From: Hyphomicrobiaceae bacterium
GTDB lineage: Bacteria; Pseudomonadota; Alphaproteobacteria; Rhizobiales; HXMU1428-3
NCBI GenBank assembly: GCA_021775775.1
Contig: JAJFHF010000060.1
Span: 1 to 38,961, forward strand
Direction of reading: 5' to 3'
DNA: 38,961 bases
Positions 25,562 to 35,186 of the stretch are shown piece by piece (the stretch's first letter is position 1; every line of letters begins with the position of its first letter). The notes beneath the pieces are model-generated. The model was not told the DNA's origin. It did not search any database and saw only the letters and a program-made list of their open reading frames with translations. The translations under genes were made by a program, and so were the position numbers.

Positions 25562-25597
25562 AAAAAGATTCAAGGATCACTATCTTTGGATCTTTTT
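25562..25597. terminator. Intrinsic terminator after the four-helix protein gene
   Basis: Fourteen-pair stem AAAAAGATTCAAGG / CTTTGGATCTTTTT (with one T-G and one G-T wobble) around the loop ATCACTAT, ending in a T-run. Confidence 0.8.
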
Positions 25598-25697
25598 GTT
25601 TATCCCTAAATCAAGCGACATATGGTCCCCTTCGAGCCTTCCTCTTTTTGATGAATTCAATGGTAAGCTCTTATTCTTTGTTTAAGCGTTCCTTTTT

Positions 25698-25733
25698 CCC
25701 AAAACCGGCATCCACTTTTGGGCGAAGCGCTCT
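25698..25733 (+). repeat. Rhizobiales-like intergenic hairpin element
   Basis: CCCAAAA-CCGGCATCCAC-TTTTGGG then CGAAGCGCTCTAA. The layout [stem]-CCGG-N-CCAC-[stem]-CGA..GCTCTA recalls a short repeat I remember from intergenic regions of many Rhizobiales genomes; that recollection is not verified. Only one copy was noticed in the window. Confidence 0.4.
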
Positions 25734-25836
25734 AATTTTTCTAAACACGCTTGACACAGCACGCTAAAAATGAAATCTGCTCAAAGAAAAGCTGTTCATC
25801 TCCTTCATTTATTACGCTTAATAGAAAGAAAATCAT

Positions 25837-27138
25837 ATGATCCCGCGCTATTCCCGCAAAGAAATGACCGACATTTGGGAACCTCACTCTAAATTTAGAA
25901 TTTGGTTTGAAATTGAAGCTCATGCGGCAAGTGCGATGGCAGATCTGGGCGTTATCCCACAAGAAGCCGCCGACATCATTTGGAAAAAGGGCGAAAAGGC
26001 CGAATTTGATGTTGATCGCATTGATGAAATCGAGCGCGAAGTTAAACATGATGTAATCGCTTTTCTCACCCACTTAGCTGAACGGGTCGGCGACGAAGCC
26101 CGCTTTGTCCATCAAGGTCTGACCTCTTCTGATGTGTTAGACACTTGCTTTAATGTGCAACTCGTGCGCGCAACAGACATAATGCTAGCTGATCTAGATG
26201 AATTACTAACCGTACTAAAACGCCGTGCCATTGAGCACAAAGATACCGTTTGTGTCGGACGCAGCCATGGCATCCATGCCGAGCCGATCACCTTTGGATT
26301 GAAAATGGCCAGCGCATATGCTGAGTTTGACCGAGCAAAACAACGCCTCTCAGCCGCGCGCGAAGAAATTGCCACCTGCGCGCTGTCAGGCGCCGTTGGC
26401 ACCTTTGCGAATATTGATCCAAGGGTAGAAATCTATGTGGCTGAAAAACTTGGCCTTAAGGCAGAGCCCATTTCTACACAAGTAATCCCACGCGATCGCC
26501 ACGCCATGTATTTTGCAACATTAGGCGTCATCGCCAGCTCTGTTGAACGCTTATCGGTTGAAGTGCGCCATTTGCAACGCACCGAAGTCTTAGAGGCCGA
26601 AGAATATTTCTCACCCGGCCAAAAAGGCTCTTCAGCCATGCCTCACAAACGCAATCCCATTTTAACTGAAAACCTAACTGGCCTTGCCCGCATGGTCCGC
26701 GCCTACGCCCTGCCCGCCATGGAAAACGTCGCCCTCTGGCATGAGCGCGATATTTCTCATTCCTCTGTTGAGCGTATGATCGGACCAGACGCCACTGTCA
26801 CCCTTGATTTTGCCCTCAAACGCCTGACCAATGTTATGGACAAACTTTTGGTCTATCCAGAAAATTGCGAGAAAAACATGAACAAACTTGGCGGTTTGGT
26901 TCATTCCCAGCGGGTGCTCCTAGCGTTAACACAAGCAGGTGTCAGCCGCGAAGACAGCTACCGCTTAGTCCAACGCAATGCAATGAAAGTATGGCGTGAA
27001 GGCAAAGATTTCCTAACCGAACTTTTAGCCGATGAAGAAGTCAGAGCGGCCCTCAGCGAAGAAGCCTTGCGCGAAAAATTCAACTTAGATTATCACACCA
27101 AACATGTTGATACGATTTTCAAACGCGTATTCAAATAA
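25837..27138 (+). CDS. purB: Adenylosuccinate lyase
   Basis: 433 residues, the usual length. Cleaves SAICAR to AICAR and adenylosuccinate to AMP with release of fumarate. The opening MIPRYSRKEMTDIW is typical; HQGLTSSDVLDTC (about 92-104), the catalytic-acid His144 in GRSHGIHAEP and the signature SSAMPHKRNP (265-274, with the catalytic Ser on the mobile loop) are all intact. Ribosome site weak (AGAAAG). Single gene, apart from the purCSQL cluster about 3 kb away but in the same pathway. Convergent with the diguanylate cyclase gene. Confidence 0.97.
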   Translation: MIPRYSRKEMTDIWEPHSKFRIWFEIEAHAASAMADLGVIPQEAADIIWKKGEKAEFDVDRIDEIEREVKHDVIAFLTHLAERVGDEARFVHQGLTSSDVLDTCFNVQLVRATDIMLADLDELLTVLKRRAIEHKDTVCVGRSHGIHAEPITFGLKMASAYAEFDRAKQRLSAAREEIATCALSGAVGTFANIDPRVEIYVAEKLGLKAEPISTQVIPRDRHAMYFATLGVIASSVERLSVEVRHLQRTEVLEAEEYFSPGQKGSSAMPHKRNPILTENLTGLARMVRAYALPAMENVALWHERDISHSSVERMIGPDATVTLDFALKRLTNVMDKLLVYPENCEKNMNKLGGLVHSQRVLLALTQAGVSREDSYRLVQRNAMKVWREGKDFLTELLADEEVRAALSEEALREKFNLDYHTKHVDTIFKRVFK

Positions 27139-27285
27139 AGCGCGCCCTCAGGCCAACAACATAACCCTGTAAAAAATAGCCAAATGAAATCTATTAAATA
27201 AATTTACACAGCGCTCGATGATTTCATTTGGGAAGCAGTAACAAGACTTATCTCAGCCGTTTCAGGCTCCCTAGAAGCTGAGTCA

Positions 27286-28503
27286 TCATCCACTGCTTGT
27301 CCTTTGCGCGATCATCTCTTTCAGAGCCTCATCAGCATCAGCCAGCCCCAGATTTGTCACGGGCAATTCAATGTAACTCCCCGGCTTCACCTTACTATGC
27401 AGCTTAGCCCGATACATTAATTTATCAGCCATTTTAACCAATTTATCTGGGTCACAAAAAACTTCAGGCCCAGTTTGGACAATGCCCATAGATACAGTGA
27501 CAGCACAATCAAGCTGATTTTTTAAAACATCTAGAAACCGCTTAGCAACAACCTCATGCGCCACAGTCTCATTTGTATTGGGTAAAATAACGCAAAATTC
27601 ATCACCGCCATAACGACAAGCAATATCAATTTTACGAACACTTTTTTGCATCGCAGACCCAATAATTTTTAAAACACGATCGCCTTCTTTATGCCCTTTG
27701 GTATCATTTATTATTTTGAAATCATTGATATCAAAATATAATAAGCTTACCGGTGCACGTGTTCGTTCGCCCACAGCAATCTCTCGGCGCAATTGTTCAA
27801 AAAACACCCGTTGATTAAAAATACCTGTAAGAGAATCTCTAGAAGATAGTTCTTCAAGTTGCGCGGTTCGGTCAGCAATCACCTCTTCCAAACCATCAGC
27901 ATAATCTTTCATTTGATTTTTAGCCATTTCCACCTCAGTCACTAAGGTAGAAATATAGGTGTCGAACACCAATTGCATGTCAAACATAAAAAGTTGGCGC
28001 AGAGCCTTTTTAAAAAGCTGATATTCGCTTTCGTTTTCTTGAAGTTTAACCTGAGGCAAAATAATTGTTTCAACAGCATCTTGCAATTGTGACATAGCTG
28101 AAACATAAAGCTTGGGAGAAACCCCGATCCTATGATGCACCTTACCAATTCGCAGACGTTTATCTACATATTCCAGATCATAATAACCTTCAAACAAATC
28201 CAAAACATACCGGCGCATAGAAGCTTTTAACCGCGTAAGCGTATGCAAATCCCCAATCAAAAGAGCAATCTCAGAGTGATCGAGTTGTGTTTGATAAAAA
28301 TCTTCAACAATTTGATTCACTTTTTGACTGGCATAATCTTTTAGCCGACTCAAACTTTGTTCATGCTCAATGCTAAAGCCCAGCATCGATTTCCGCATTG
28401 CGATGTCCCGCTCACTAATCTGCATCTGCTGGGCAAGAGTTTGTTTAAGCGCCAAGGTTGCATTATTGGCTAATGCTGTTGGTTTTCGATTATTTGGGTT
28501 CAT
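27286..28503 (-). CDS. Globin-coupled diguanylate cyclase
   Basis: 405 residues. Residues about 30-190 form a sensor globin (protoglobin) with the heme-ligand His123 in RIGKVHHRIGVSPKLY. A helical linker with coiled-coil character (190-220) joins a GGDEF domain: SRDSLTGIFNQRVF, FDINDFKIINDTKGHKEGD, and the active site RYGGDEF (299-303). The inhibitory I-site RxxD is present at R290-KI-D293. By analogy with E. coli DosC/DgcO it should make c-di-GMP in response to O2 or NO. No EAL domain and no phosphodiesterase neighbour occur in the window. Its own gene; the start codon has only a weak AGG. Confidence 0.9.
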   Translation of the reverse strand: MNPNNRKPTALANNATLALKQTLAQQMQISERDIAMRKSMLGFSIEHEQSLSRLKDYASQKVNQIVEDFYQTQLDHSEIALLIGDLHTLTRLKASMRRYVLDLFEGYYDLEYVDKRLRIGKVHHRIGVSPKLYVSAMSQLQDAVETIILPQVKLQENESEYQLFKKALRQLFMFDMQLVFDTYISTLVTEVEMAKNQMKDYADGLEEVIADRTAQLEELSSRDSLTGIFNQRVFFEQLRREIAVGERTRAPVSLLYFDINDFKIINDTKGHKEGDRVLKIIGSAMQKSVRKIDIACRYGGDEFCVILPNTNETVAHEVVAKRFLDVLKNQLDCAVTVSMGIVQTGPEVFCDPDKLVKMADKLMYRAKLHSKVKPGSYIELPVTNLGLADADEALKEMIAQRTSSG

Positions 28504-28651
28504 TTTATCAACCTGACCAAAAGAGACTTAATTTTATATATAAGCACTAAGATCCTTAATAAGCAGTTACAATCAAAGATTGCATAATACTACCTGGGTA
28601 TTCTAAAGGTTGTAAATAGTGTCCTGGCAAAGGCTATTTTTTATAAATAAA

Positions 28652-28678
28652 AAAGGGAGCAGCAAAGCTCCTCCCTTT
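28652..28678 (-). terminator. Terminator of aqpZ
   Basis: On the minus strand AAAGGGAG-(G)AGC / GCT-(G)CTCCCTTT with a short TTT loop, followed by TTTTTATTT. It lies 31 bp past the aqpZ stop. Confidence 0.8.
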
Positions 28679-28708
28679 ATACGATAAAGTCTGATGACTT
28701 ATTGGTAC

Positions 28709-29401
28709 CTATTCATCGGTGCCAAGTATGCCCATTCTGAACAAGAACCCAGCTGCAGCGGCGCCCAAACAAGGGGCCACGATAAACAACCAAAGCTGTG
28801 ACATGGCATTACCACCCATAAACACAGCCGGTCCAATACTGCGTGCTGGATTAACAGAAACGCCCGTTACATCAATGCCAACCAGATGGATCACCACCAA
28901 AGTCAAACCAATGGCCAAACCAGCAACAGAAGCTGTGGCACTTGATTGGGTCACGCCTAAAATCGTAACAAGAAATAAGAATGTTGCCACTACCTCAAAC
29001 ACAAAGGCTGAATGCAAGGCATATTTACCCAGATAGTCTGCACCCCAACCATTTTGTCCTAAATTCGTGACAGCAACCTCAGCACCATCAGCGCCCATCT
29101 TGCCAGATACAATGCAATATAACACCGCGGCTCCTGCGATGCCGCCCAAAACCTGCGCGATAACATAACTGATAAAATCAGACACACTCATACGCCCAGC
29201 AACCAACGCACCCAAACTTACAGCCGGGTTAATATGACAGCCAGAGACAGGCCCAATACCATAGGCCATAGCGATCAAAGCCAGACCAAAGGCAAAAGAA
29301 ATGCCGGTATACCCAATATTTGGGCCAGCAATCACGGCTGCACCACAGCCAAATAACACCAGTGTAAACGTTCCAATAAATTCAGCGATTGATTTTTTCA
29401 T
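28709..29401 (-). CDS. aqpZ: Aquaporin Z
   Basis: 230 residues, six membrane segments and two NPA half-helices. NPA motifs lie at 58-60 (HINPAVSLG) and 184-186 (VNPARSIGP); selectivity-filter residues His172 and Arg187 are in place, so it should be a water channel rather than a glycerol facilitator. The opening MKKSIAEFIGTF and the GCG motif fit AqpZ. AGGGG lies near the ATG. Single gene with its own terminator. The surroundings give no further hint of its regulation. Confidence 0.95.
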   Translation of the reverse strand: MKKSIAEFIGTFTLVLFGCGAAVIAGPNIGYTGISFAFGLALIAMAYGIGPVSGCHINPAVSLGALVAGRMSVSDFISYVIAQVLGGIAGAAVLYCIVSGKMGADGAEVAVTNLGQNGWGADYLGKYALHSAFVFEVVATFLFLVTILGVTQSSATASVAGLAIGLTLVVIHLVGIDVTGVSVNPARSIGPAVFMGGNAMSQLWLFIVAPCLGAAAAGFLFRMGILGTDE

Positions 29402-29578
29402 GAAAAATCCCCTCTTCCCAAATCACCCTCTTATGAGAGCTATATGAAAGTATATGGGGTGAATCATGCTGATTTAAACATTGAAATGATCAAACATTCG
29501 CTTCATCAATCTAAAAAGCACAAAAAATTGATAAATTATTGTTAATAATACAAATTTTTCAATAGCTTAACAAAAAAA

Positions 29579-29603
29579 GGCTTGAAGACATTATCTTCAA
29601 GCC
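29579..29603 (-). terminator. Terminator of the ATPase zeta inhibitor gene
   Basis: Perfect ten-base arms GGCTTGAAGA / TCTTCAAGCC with a five-base loop; on the minus strand it is followed by seven T residues. Confidence 0.92.
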
Positions 29604-29645
29604 AATTCTAACTTTTCTGTGTAAAGTACTGATTTCTGAAACAAA

Positions 29646-29969
29646 TTACTCAGTAATATTCAATTCTTGGGCAGCAGCAATCATAAATTCTGAAAGCTTT
29701 TCCACGATTTGATCGCGATCAATCGATAAGTCAGTGGCCTCAACATCAGCCAACACTTTGCGAATAACATCTTCATCCCCAGCTTCTTCAAGATCAGAAA
29801 TCACGACTTCCTTCGCATAATCTTCAGCAGCAGCGCCAGTTTTGCCCATTTTCTCAGCCAGCCAAAGCCCTAACAGCTTATCTCTTCGCGCCTCAATTTT
29901 AAAACGCAGCTCAGCATCATGAGCAAATTTGGCCTCAAAAGCTTTTTCTCTCTCATTAAAAGAACTCAT
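29646..29969 (-). CDS. F1-ATPase inhibitor zeta subunit (DUF1476 family)
   Basis: 107 residues from ATG 29969, with AAGGAGGGG at good spacing; a frame 16 codons longer lacks a ribosome site. The sequence follows the Paracoccus zeta subunit closely in outline: SSFNEREKAFEAKFAHDAEL, then RRDKLLGLWLAEKMGKTG and the ISDLEEAGDEDV segment. The N-terminal helix inserts into F1 and blocks ATP hydrolysis, while the remaining four helices form a hairpin-like body. It is divergent from purC, a conserved neighbourhood in Rhizobiales. Its own terminator follows. Confidence 0.92.
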   Translation of the reverse strand: MSSFNEREKAFEAKFAHDAELRFKIEARRDKLLGLWLAEKMGKTGAAAEDYAKEVVISDLEEAGDEDVIRKVLADVEATDLSIDRDQIVEKLSEFMIAAAQELNITE

Positions 29970-29998
29970 TGGCCCCTCCTTACATTTGTTGACAAATG

Positions 29999-30015
29999 GA
30001 TCACAATAGGTGATC
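29999..30015. repeat. Short inverted repeat between the zeta inhibitor gene and purC
   Basis: Perfect arms GATCAC / GTGATC around AATAG, 30 bp upstream of the zeta-subunit start. It may be an operator for that gene. Evidence is symmetry only. Confidence 0.3.
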
Positions 30016-30196
30016 ACTTATTGCTTACCTCAGACATAATACCCAAGCTAAATAAATTCAATCCATTTTACTCAGATTAAGTCATTTAATCGCTCAAATA
30101 AGAGTGCTTTGGGGAAATGAAGTGTTTAACATTGTTTTATGCATGTGTTTAAGCTAATTTGCCGCAAATAATACGCAATTCAACACTTAACATCGT

Positions 30197-30235
30197 CTCA
30201 AAAATGTATTTCTATAAGTCTTGATCATTTTTGAG
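30197..30235 (+). promoter_or_regulatory. Ten-base inverted repeat in the purC leader
   Basis: CTCAAAAATG at 30197-30206 and its exact complement at 30226-30235, 19-nt loop, ending 40 bp before the purC ATG. It could be an operator or a leader hairpin. There is no known purine riboswitch (xpt/purE) core around it that I can see. Confidence 0.4.
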
Positions 30236-30275
30236 TGAGCACACATCTTTAATTAATGACACAAGGAACAAAACC

Positions 30276-31049
30276 ATGAATCGTCGCAGACGCATTTATG
30301 AAGGCAAAGCAAAAATTTTATATGAAGGCCCAGAGCCTGGCACCCTTGTCCAACATTTTAAAGACGATGCCACAGCCTTTAATGCCCGCAAACATGACAG
30401 CATTGAGGGCAAAGGCGTTTTAAACAATCGCATCTCAGAATATATATTCCAGAGACTGACCAATATTGGCATCCCAAACCACTTTATCAAACGCATGAAC
30501 ATGCGCGAACAATTGATAAAAGAAGTAGAGATCATCCCAATTGAGGTCGTTATCAGAAACGTCGCTGCAGGCTCTTTGGTTAAAAAACTCGGCCTTGAAG
30601 AAGGCACCCAACTGCCCCGCTCAATCATAGAGTTTTATTACAAATCTGATGAGCTTGACGACCCGATGGTCTCAGAAGAACACATCACAGCATTTGGCTG
30701 GGCCACGCCGCAAGAAATCGATGAAATGATGGCACAAGCTCTCAGGATAAATGATTTTCTCTCTGGGTTATTTTTTGGCATCGGCATCCGGTTGGTAGAT
30801 TTCAAAATTGAGTTTGGCCGCCATTTCGACAATGAAACCATGCGCGTCATCTTAGCTGATGAAATCAGCCCAGATTGTTGTAGGCTTTGGGATGTCGAGA
30901 CAGACAATAAACTCGACAAGGACCGCTTTCGCCAAGACCTAGGCGGTTTGATCGATGCCTACCAAGAAGTTGCCAAACGTTTGGGCATCTTGATGGAGAA
31001 CCCAAGCACAGAACCCTCAGGACCACGTCTTGTCACGTCCAATGAGTAA
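30276..31049 (+). CDS. purC: SAICAR synthetase
   Basis: 257 residues from ATG 30276, preceded by AAGGA at eight bases; the frame stays open to TTG 30231 but homologues start [13 protein letters not shown]. Condenses CAIR with aspartate using ATP. Motifs: [40 protein letters not shown], and the signature region [27 protein letters not shown] (residues 180-215 in outline). The protein is the standard alphaproteobacterial type without fusions. First gene of purC-purS-purQ-purL; a 123-bp gap to purS contains no terminator. Confidence 0.97.
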   Translation: MNRRRRIYEGKAKILYEGPEPGTLVQHFKDDATAFNARKHDSIEGKGVLNNRISEYIFQRLTNIGIPNHFIKRMNMREQLIKEVEIIPIEVVIRNVAAGSLVKKLGLEEGTQLPRSIIEFYYKSDELDDPMVSEEHITAFGWATPQEIDEMMAQALRINDFLSGLFFGIGIRLVDFKIEFGRHFDNETMRVILADEISPDCCRLWDVETDNKLDKDRFRQDLGGLIDAYQEVAKRLGILMENPSTEPSGPRLVTSNE

Positions 31050-31172
31050 ATAAGCACCAAAAAACGATCACAACAAATTTTGGTCAGGAGTGAGCATCAA
31101 AGCTTATCCCATGCCCAAGAGAGACCAATTCTTTTTCACAAATGATTTTGCATCAAGCTGAGAGACATAAAC

Positions 31173-31412
31173 ATGAAAGCACGGATCACAGTCACCTTAA
31201 AAACAGGTGTTTTGGACCCGCAAGGAAAAGCGATTAAACACGCCCTAACAGGCCTTGATTTTAAAGGTGTGAACGAAGTGCGCCAAGGTAAGCTCATTGA
31301 GCTTGACCTGGATGATACCGACAAAGATACCGCCATGGCACGGGTCACCCAAATGTGTGAAAAACTCATCGCCAATACGGTGATTGAAAATTACACCATT
31401 GAATTGGAGTAG
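31173..31412 (+). CDS. purS: Phosphoribosylformylglycinamidine synthase subunit PurS
   Basis: 79 residues. Small structural subunit that joins PurQ to PurL so that ammonia passes from glutaminase to synthetase. Typical opening [18 protein letters not shown] and the [19 protein letters not shown] central strand region. Ends five bases before purQ; GGAG inside its last codons serves as the purQ ribosome site, so the two are coupled. Such three-protein FGAM synthases are the rule in alphaproteobacteria and Gram-positives, unlike the single large PurL of gammaproteobacteria. Confidence 0.95.
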   Translation: MKARITVTLKTGVLDPQGKAIKHALTGLDFKGVNEVRQGKLIELDLDDTDKDTAMARVTQMCEKLIANTVIENYTIELE

Positions 31413-31417
31413 CTTTG

Positions 31418-32107
31418 ATGGCCGCTAGTGTAATCGTTTTCCCCGGTTCCAATTGTGATCGCGATGTTGCCGTTGCCCTCAAGACTGTCATGGGCACCCA
31501 ACCAGACATGGTCTGGCATGGCGATAGCACCGTACCAAATACCGATCTGATCGTACTGCCTGGTGGTTTTTCCTTTGGCGATTATTTGCGCTCTGGTGCC
31601 ATGGCCGCCCAATCGCCAATTATGAAAGACGTCGTCGCCAAAGCCAAAGCCGGCACCCCCGTTCTGGGCATCTGCAACGGCTTTCAAGTCCTCACAGAAT
31701 CAGGGTTATTACCCGGTGCCTTAATGCGCAATCAAAACATCAAATTTCTATGCAAAGATGTTCATCTTAAAATTGAGCGCACAGACACCATGTTCACTGC
31801 AAAATATGAAACAAACGCTGTTGTCCGCTACCCCATCGCCCATCATGACGGTAATTTTTATGCCGATGAAAGCACCCTAAAAACCATTGAAGATGAAGGC
31901 CTGGTCGCCTTTCGCTATTGCGAACCTGATGGCACAGTGTCAATAACCGCAAACCCCAATGGCTCCTTAAACAACATTGCAGGCATCTATAATAAAGATC
32001 TCAAAGTGCTTGGATTAATGCCCCATCCAGAACGATTAATCAGCGACGAGCTTGGGGGCTCTGATGGCCTCTTAATGTTTGAAAGCTTATTGGAGGCTTT
32101 ATCATGA
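31418..32107 (+). CDS. purQ: Phosphoribosylformylglycinamidine synthase subunit PurQ (glutaminase)
   Basis: 229 residues. Class I glutamine amidotransferase: nucleophile Cys86 in [10 protein letters not shown], catalytic His203 and Glu205 in MPHPERL. Releases ammonia for PurL. ATG 31418 is chosen because GGAG lies eight bases upstream; a frame one codon longer starts with TTG. The stop codon overlaps the purL start as ATGA, a sign of translational coupling. Confidence 0.96.
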   Translation: MAASVIVFPGSNCDRDVAVALKTVMGTQPDMVWHGDSTVPNTDLIVLPGGFSFGDYLRSGAMAAQSPIMKDVVAKAKAGTPVLGICNGFQVLTESGLLPGALMRNQNIKFLCKDVHLKIERTDTMFTAKYETNAVVRYPIAHHDGNFYADESTLKTIEDEGLVAFRYCEPDGTVSITANPNGSLNNIAGIYNKDLKVLGLMPHPERLISDELGGSDGLLMFESLLEALS

Positions 32108-34320
32108 GCAATCAAACCCAAACGCCCATAGCTGTTGAAATTACAGATGAATTAATCGCTGAACACGGGCTATCTTCGTCTGAATACAAGCTACTTTTAG
32201 AGATCTTAGGCCGCACACCTTCTGGCACAGAACTTGGTATCTTCTCTGTTATGTGGTCAGAGCATTGCTCTTATAAATCCTCACGCTTTCATTTGAAAAA
32301 ACTACCCGTCACCGGCCCCCAAGTGATCAAAGGCCCTGGCGAGAATGCTGGCGTTGTCGATCTGGGAGATGGCCAAGCTGCCATCTTTAAAATGGAAAGC
32401 CACAATCATCCCTCTTTCATCGAGCCCTTCCAAGGCGCCGCCACCGGTGTCGGCGGCATTATGCGCGATGTCTTCACCATGGGCGCGCGCCCCATTGCCA
32501 ATCTCAATGCCCTGCGTTTTGGCTCGCCAGATCACCCCAAAACCAATCACCTGGTTAATGGCGTCGTTGCAGGCATTGCTGGCTATGGCAATTGCATGGG
32601 GGTACCCACCATTGGCGGCGAGACCAATTTTGACGACCGCTACAACCAAAACATCTTAGTCAATGCCATGTGCATAGGCCTCGCCGATACAGATAAAATT
32701 TTCTACTCAGCCGCCAAAGGGGTTGGCTTACCTGTGGTTTATGTCGGTGCCAAAACCGGGCGCGATGGCATTCACGGCGCCACCATGGCGTCCGCTCAAT
32801 TTGATGATCAATCAGATGAAAAGCGCCCCACCGTACAAGTGGGTGACCCCTTCACTGAAAAACTTTTGCTAGAAGCTTGCCTTGAGCTTATGAGTTCAGA
32901 CGCCATCATCGCCATTCAAGACATGGGCGCCGCCGGGCTCACATCATCCTCAGTTGAAATGGCCGACAAAGGCGGCGTTGGCTTTGACATGAACCTGGAT
33001 CTGGTGCCCCAGCGCGAGAGTGAAATGAGCGCTTATGAAATGATGCTCTCAGAAAGCCAAGAGCGCATGCTCATGGTCCTCAAACCAGGCTCTGAAGAAG
33101 CAGCCAAAGCCATTTTTGACAAATGGGATCTCAACTTTGCCGTCATCGGGCTAACCACAGACACCGGGCGCTTGGTCGTGCATCATAAAGGACAAATGGA
33201 AGCTGATTTACCCGTCGCCAAACTGGCTGACAGTGCGCCAGAATATCAACGCCCCTTCACCAAAACGCCTGCCCCAAAAACCATCGAGCCCACCACCATC
33301 TCAGATGACGGCGATGTACTAGAGACCCTAACCAAATTAATGGGCGGGCCTCATCTATGCTCGCGCCGTTGGATTTGGGAACAATATGATCACATGGTCA
33401 TGGGCGACACCATCGAGCGCCCGGGCGGCGATGCCCCCGTGGTGCGCATCCATGGCACCAAAAAGGGCTTAGCTGCTTCAACCGATGTCACCCCGCGCTA
33501 TTGTTATGCTGATCCATATGAAGGCGGAAAACAAGCCGTGGTTGAAACGTGGCGCAACATAACAGCAGTTGGTGCCACACCGCTGGCCATCACCAATTGT
33601 CTGAACTTTGGCAATCCCGAACGTGAAGACATCATGGGTCAGTTTATTGGCTGCTTAGAGGGCATGGGCCAAGCCTGTACAGAACTGGATTACCCAATCG
33701 TCTCAGGTAACGTCTCCCTCTATAATGAAACCAACGGCGTCGGCATCCCGCCCACGCCAGCCATTGGCGGCATTGGGTTGATACAAGATATCTCCAAACT
33801 AGTGAACATCAGTTTCAAAAATGAAGGCGATGCCATTATCGTTATTGGCGAGACAAATGGTCATGTCGGCCAAAGCCTCTATCAAGAACTGATCACCGGC
33901 AACTTTGAAGGCGCCCCACCCCCTGTAGATTTAAGCATCGAGCGCAAACACGGCGATGTCATCCGCTCTCTCATTTTGGACAAACGCGTCAATGCCGTCC
34001 ATGATGTCTCTGATGGTGGCCTCTTAGTGGCCATTGCAGAAATGGCATTAAGCGGCAAAACCGGCGCCACACTCAACGCCCAAGAAGAGCAACTACCCGC
34101 CCCCGCTTACTGGTTTGGTGAAGACCAAGCCCGTTATGTCGTGACAGTTGGCAAAAAAGAGGCCCACGCCCTACTCTACCTTTTAGCCAATGAACAGATC
34201 TCTGCAAGCCAAATTGGTACCGTAGGGGGCGACAATTTGTCCATTGAGGGCCAAAATTCTTTACCAATTGATCAATTATCTGAAGTTTTTGAGACTTTTT
34301 TGCCAAATCTATTGGCGTAA
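32104..34320 (+). CDS. purL: Phosphoribosylformylglycinamidine synthase subunit PurL
   Basis: 738 residues, small-type PurL. Converts FGAR plus ammonia and ATP to FGAM. It contains two tandem AIRS-like halves: [16 protein letters not shown] and [22 protein letters not shown] in the first (about 47-110), [14 protein letters not shown] near 277, [23 protein letters not shown] in the second (about 540-562), and [19 protein letters not shown] near 640. Starts at ATGA overlapping purQ. bolA follows 60 bp later. Confidence 0.97.
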   Translation: MSNQTQTPIAVEITDELIAEHGLSSSEYKLLLEILGRTPSGTELGIFSVMWSEHCSYKSSRFHLKKLPVTGPQVIKGPGENAGVVDLGDGQAAIFKMESHNHPSFIEPFQGAATGVGGIMRDVFTMGARPIANLNALRFGSPDHPKTNHLVNGVVAGIAGYGNCMGVPTIGGETNFDDRYNQNILVNAMCIGLADTDKIFYSAAKGVGLPVVYVGAKTGRDGIHGATMASAQFDDQSDEKRPTVQVGDPFTEKLLLEACLELMSSDAIIAIQDMGAAGLTSSSVEMADKGGVGFDMNLDLVPQRESEMSAYEMMLSESQERMLMVLKPGSEEAAKAIFDKWDLNFAVIGLTTDTGRLVVHHKGQMEADLPVAKLADSAPEYQRPFTKTPAPKTIEPTTISDDGDVLETLTKLMGGPHLCSRRWIWEQYDHMVMGDTIERPGGDAPVVRIHGTKKGLAASTDVTPRYCYADPYEGGKQAVVETWRNITAVGATPLAITNCLNFGNPEREDIMGQFIGCLEGMGQACTELDYPIVSGNVSLYNETNGVGIPPTPAIGGIGLIQDISKLVNISFKNEGDAIIVIGETNGHVGQSLYQELITGNFEGAPPPVDLSIERKHGDVIRSLILDKRVNAVHDVSDGGLLVAIAEMALSGKTGATLNAQEEQLPAPAYWFGEDQARYVVTVGKKEAHALLYLLANEQISASQIGTVGGDNLSIEGQNSLPIDQLSEVFETFLPNLLA

Positions 34321-34380
34321 ACCAAAATCATCCTTATATAATAAAGGCACCAACTTGTTTTTTGAAAGGATTACCGGCCT

Positions 34381-34623
34381 ATGCCAATGGAAGCGAGTGA
34401 CATTGAGCGCATGATCAAAGAGGCAATGCCTGATGCGGACGTTCAAATAACCGACCTTGCAGGTGATGGCGATCATTATTCTGCCAAAGTGATATCCCAA
34501 AGCTTTCAGGGGAAATCCCGGGTCCAACAACATCAAATGGTCTATGCCGCCCTTAAAGGCAATATGGGCGGCGTGCTACACGCCCTCGCCCTGGAAACAC
34601 AAGCCCCCTCTCCAGACGCCTGA
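34381..34623 (+). CDS. BolA family protein
   Basis: 80 residues. BolA-type fold: DIERMIKEAMPDADVQITDLAGDGDHYSAKVIS followed by a helix-turn region with the conserved QHQMVYAAL segment, including the His that binds an Fe-S cluster together with a monothiol glutaredoxin. The next gene is grxD, so the two should form the BolA-Grx4 heterocomplex used in iron sensing and Fe-S transfer. AAAGGA precedes the ATG by 11 bases. Usually annotated BolA/IbaG-like; the exact subfamily is uncertain. Confidence 0.92.
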   Translation: MPMEASDIERMIKEAMPDADVQITDLAGDGDHYSAKVISQSFQGKSRVQQHQMVYAALKGNMGGVLHALALETQAPSPDA

Positions 34624-34656
34624 AAGGGTGAGAACAAAACAAAAGGAATTGATACA

Positions 34657-35007
34657 ATGAGCGAACAAGAAATCCACGATTGGATACGCAAAACAGTCTC
34701 ACAAAATGACATCGTGCTATTCATGAAGGGCACACCCAAATTTCCACAATGCGGGTTTTCTGGTCAGGTAACCCAAATCATGGAATATCTCGGCGTTGAG
34801 TTTTCAGACGTCAACGTGCTCGATGATATGGGCATTCGCGAAGGTGTAAAAAGCTTCTCAGATTGGCCAACCGTCCCCCAACTTTACGTTAAAGGCGAAT
34901 TTGTCGGCGGCTGTGATATCATCCGCGAAATGACAGAGGCTGGCGAGTTACAACAATTGCTGCGCGATAAAAAAATCCCATTTAACGAAGAAAGCGCGAT
35001 CGCTTAA
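34657..35007 (+). CDS. grxD: Monothiol glutaredoxin Grx4 type
   Basis: 116 residues, CGFS-type. Active motif CGFS at 32-35 in KFPQCGFSGQ, with the cis-Pro WPTVPQLYVKGEFVGGCDI region (about 71-89) that binds glutathione and the shared [2Fe-2S] cluster. Delivers clusters and, with BolA, takes part in iron regulation. It follows bolA by 33 bp on the same strand. Family length is usual. The conserved order purL-bolA-grxD is common in Rhizobiales as I recall it. Confidence 0.95.
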   Translation: MSEQEIHDWIRKTVSQNDIVLFMKGTPKFPQCGFSGQVTQIMEYLGVEFSDVNVLDDMGIREGVKSFSDWPTVPQLYVKGEFVGGCDIIREMTEAGELQQLLRDKKIPFNEESAIA

Positions 35008-35020
35008 ATTCTATCACCAA

Positions 35021-35047
35021 TACCCACAAATACCCACAAATACCCCA
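35021..35047. repeat. Short direct repeats after grxD
   Basis: TACCCACAAA occurs twice in a row (35021-35030, 35031-35040), followed by a partial third copy TACCCCA. A two-and-a-half-unit array of this size may be slippage; no function is suggested. Confidence 0.6.
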
Positions 35048-35068
35048 TGGGCTTAAAAGCCTGTGGGG
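35043..35068 (+). terminator. Terminator of the purC-grxD run
   Basis: CCCCA-TG-GGCTT / AAGCC-TG-TGGGG forms a stem whose centre contains two T-G wobbles; followed by CTCCCC, so the U-tract is weak. Confidence 0.5.
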
Positions 35069-35134
35069 CTCCCCTTCCTAGCAATAAAACAAATTGCACA
35101 AAACTCTCATCTGGTTTCTCAATTATAATTATGA

Positions 35135-35167
35135 AAAAACGACCTCTATAAAATAAAGGCCGTTTTT
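35135..35167. terminator. Bidirectional terminator (grxD / RTX gene)
   Basis: AAAAACG-A-CCT / AGG-C-CGTTTTT arms around a loop of about ten bases; T-rich on both strands. It lies between the convergent grxD and RTX genes. Confidence 0.75.
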
Positions 35168-35186
35168 CCCTGAAAAATTACACGTT

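Larger units (their letters stand above)
25500..25836. other. 337-bp intergenic region before purB
   Basis: No gene. It holds a terminator (25562-25597) and a short hairpin element with CCCAAAA / TTTTGGG arms (25698-25722), both listed separately, then about 110 bp leading to purB. The purB promoter is not obvious. Confidence 0.5.

Noticed and set aside
30018-30275. Purine riboswitch before purC
   Set aside because: No three-way junction with the conserved loop sequences could be found; only a simple inverted repeat is present.
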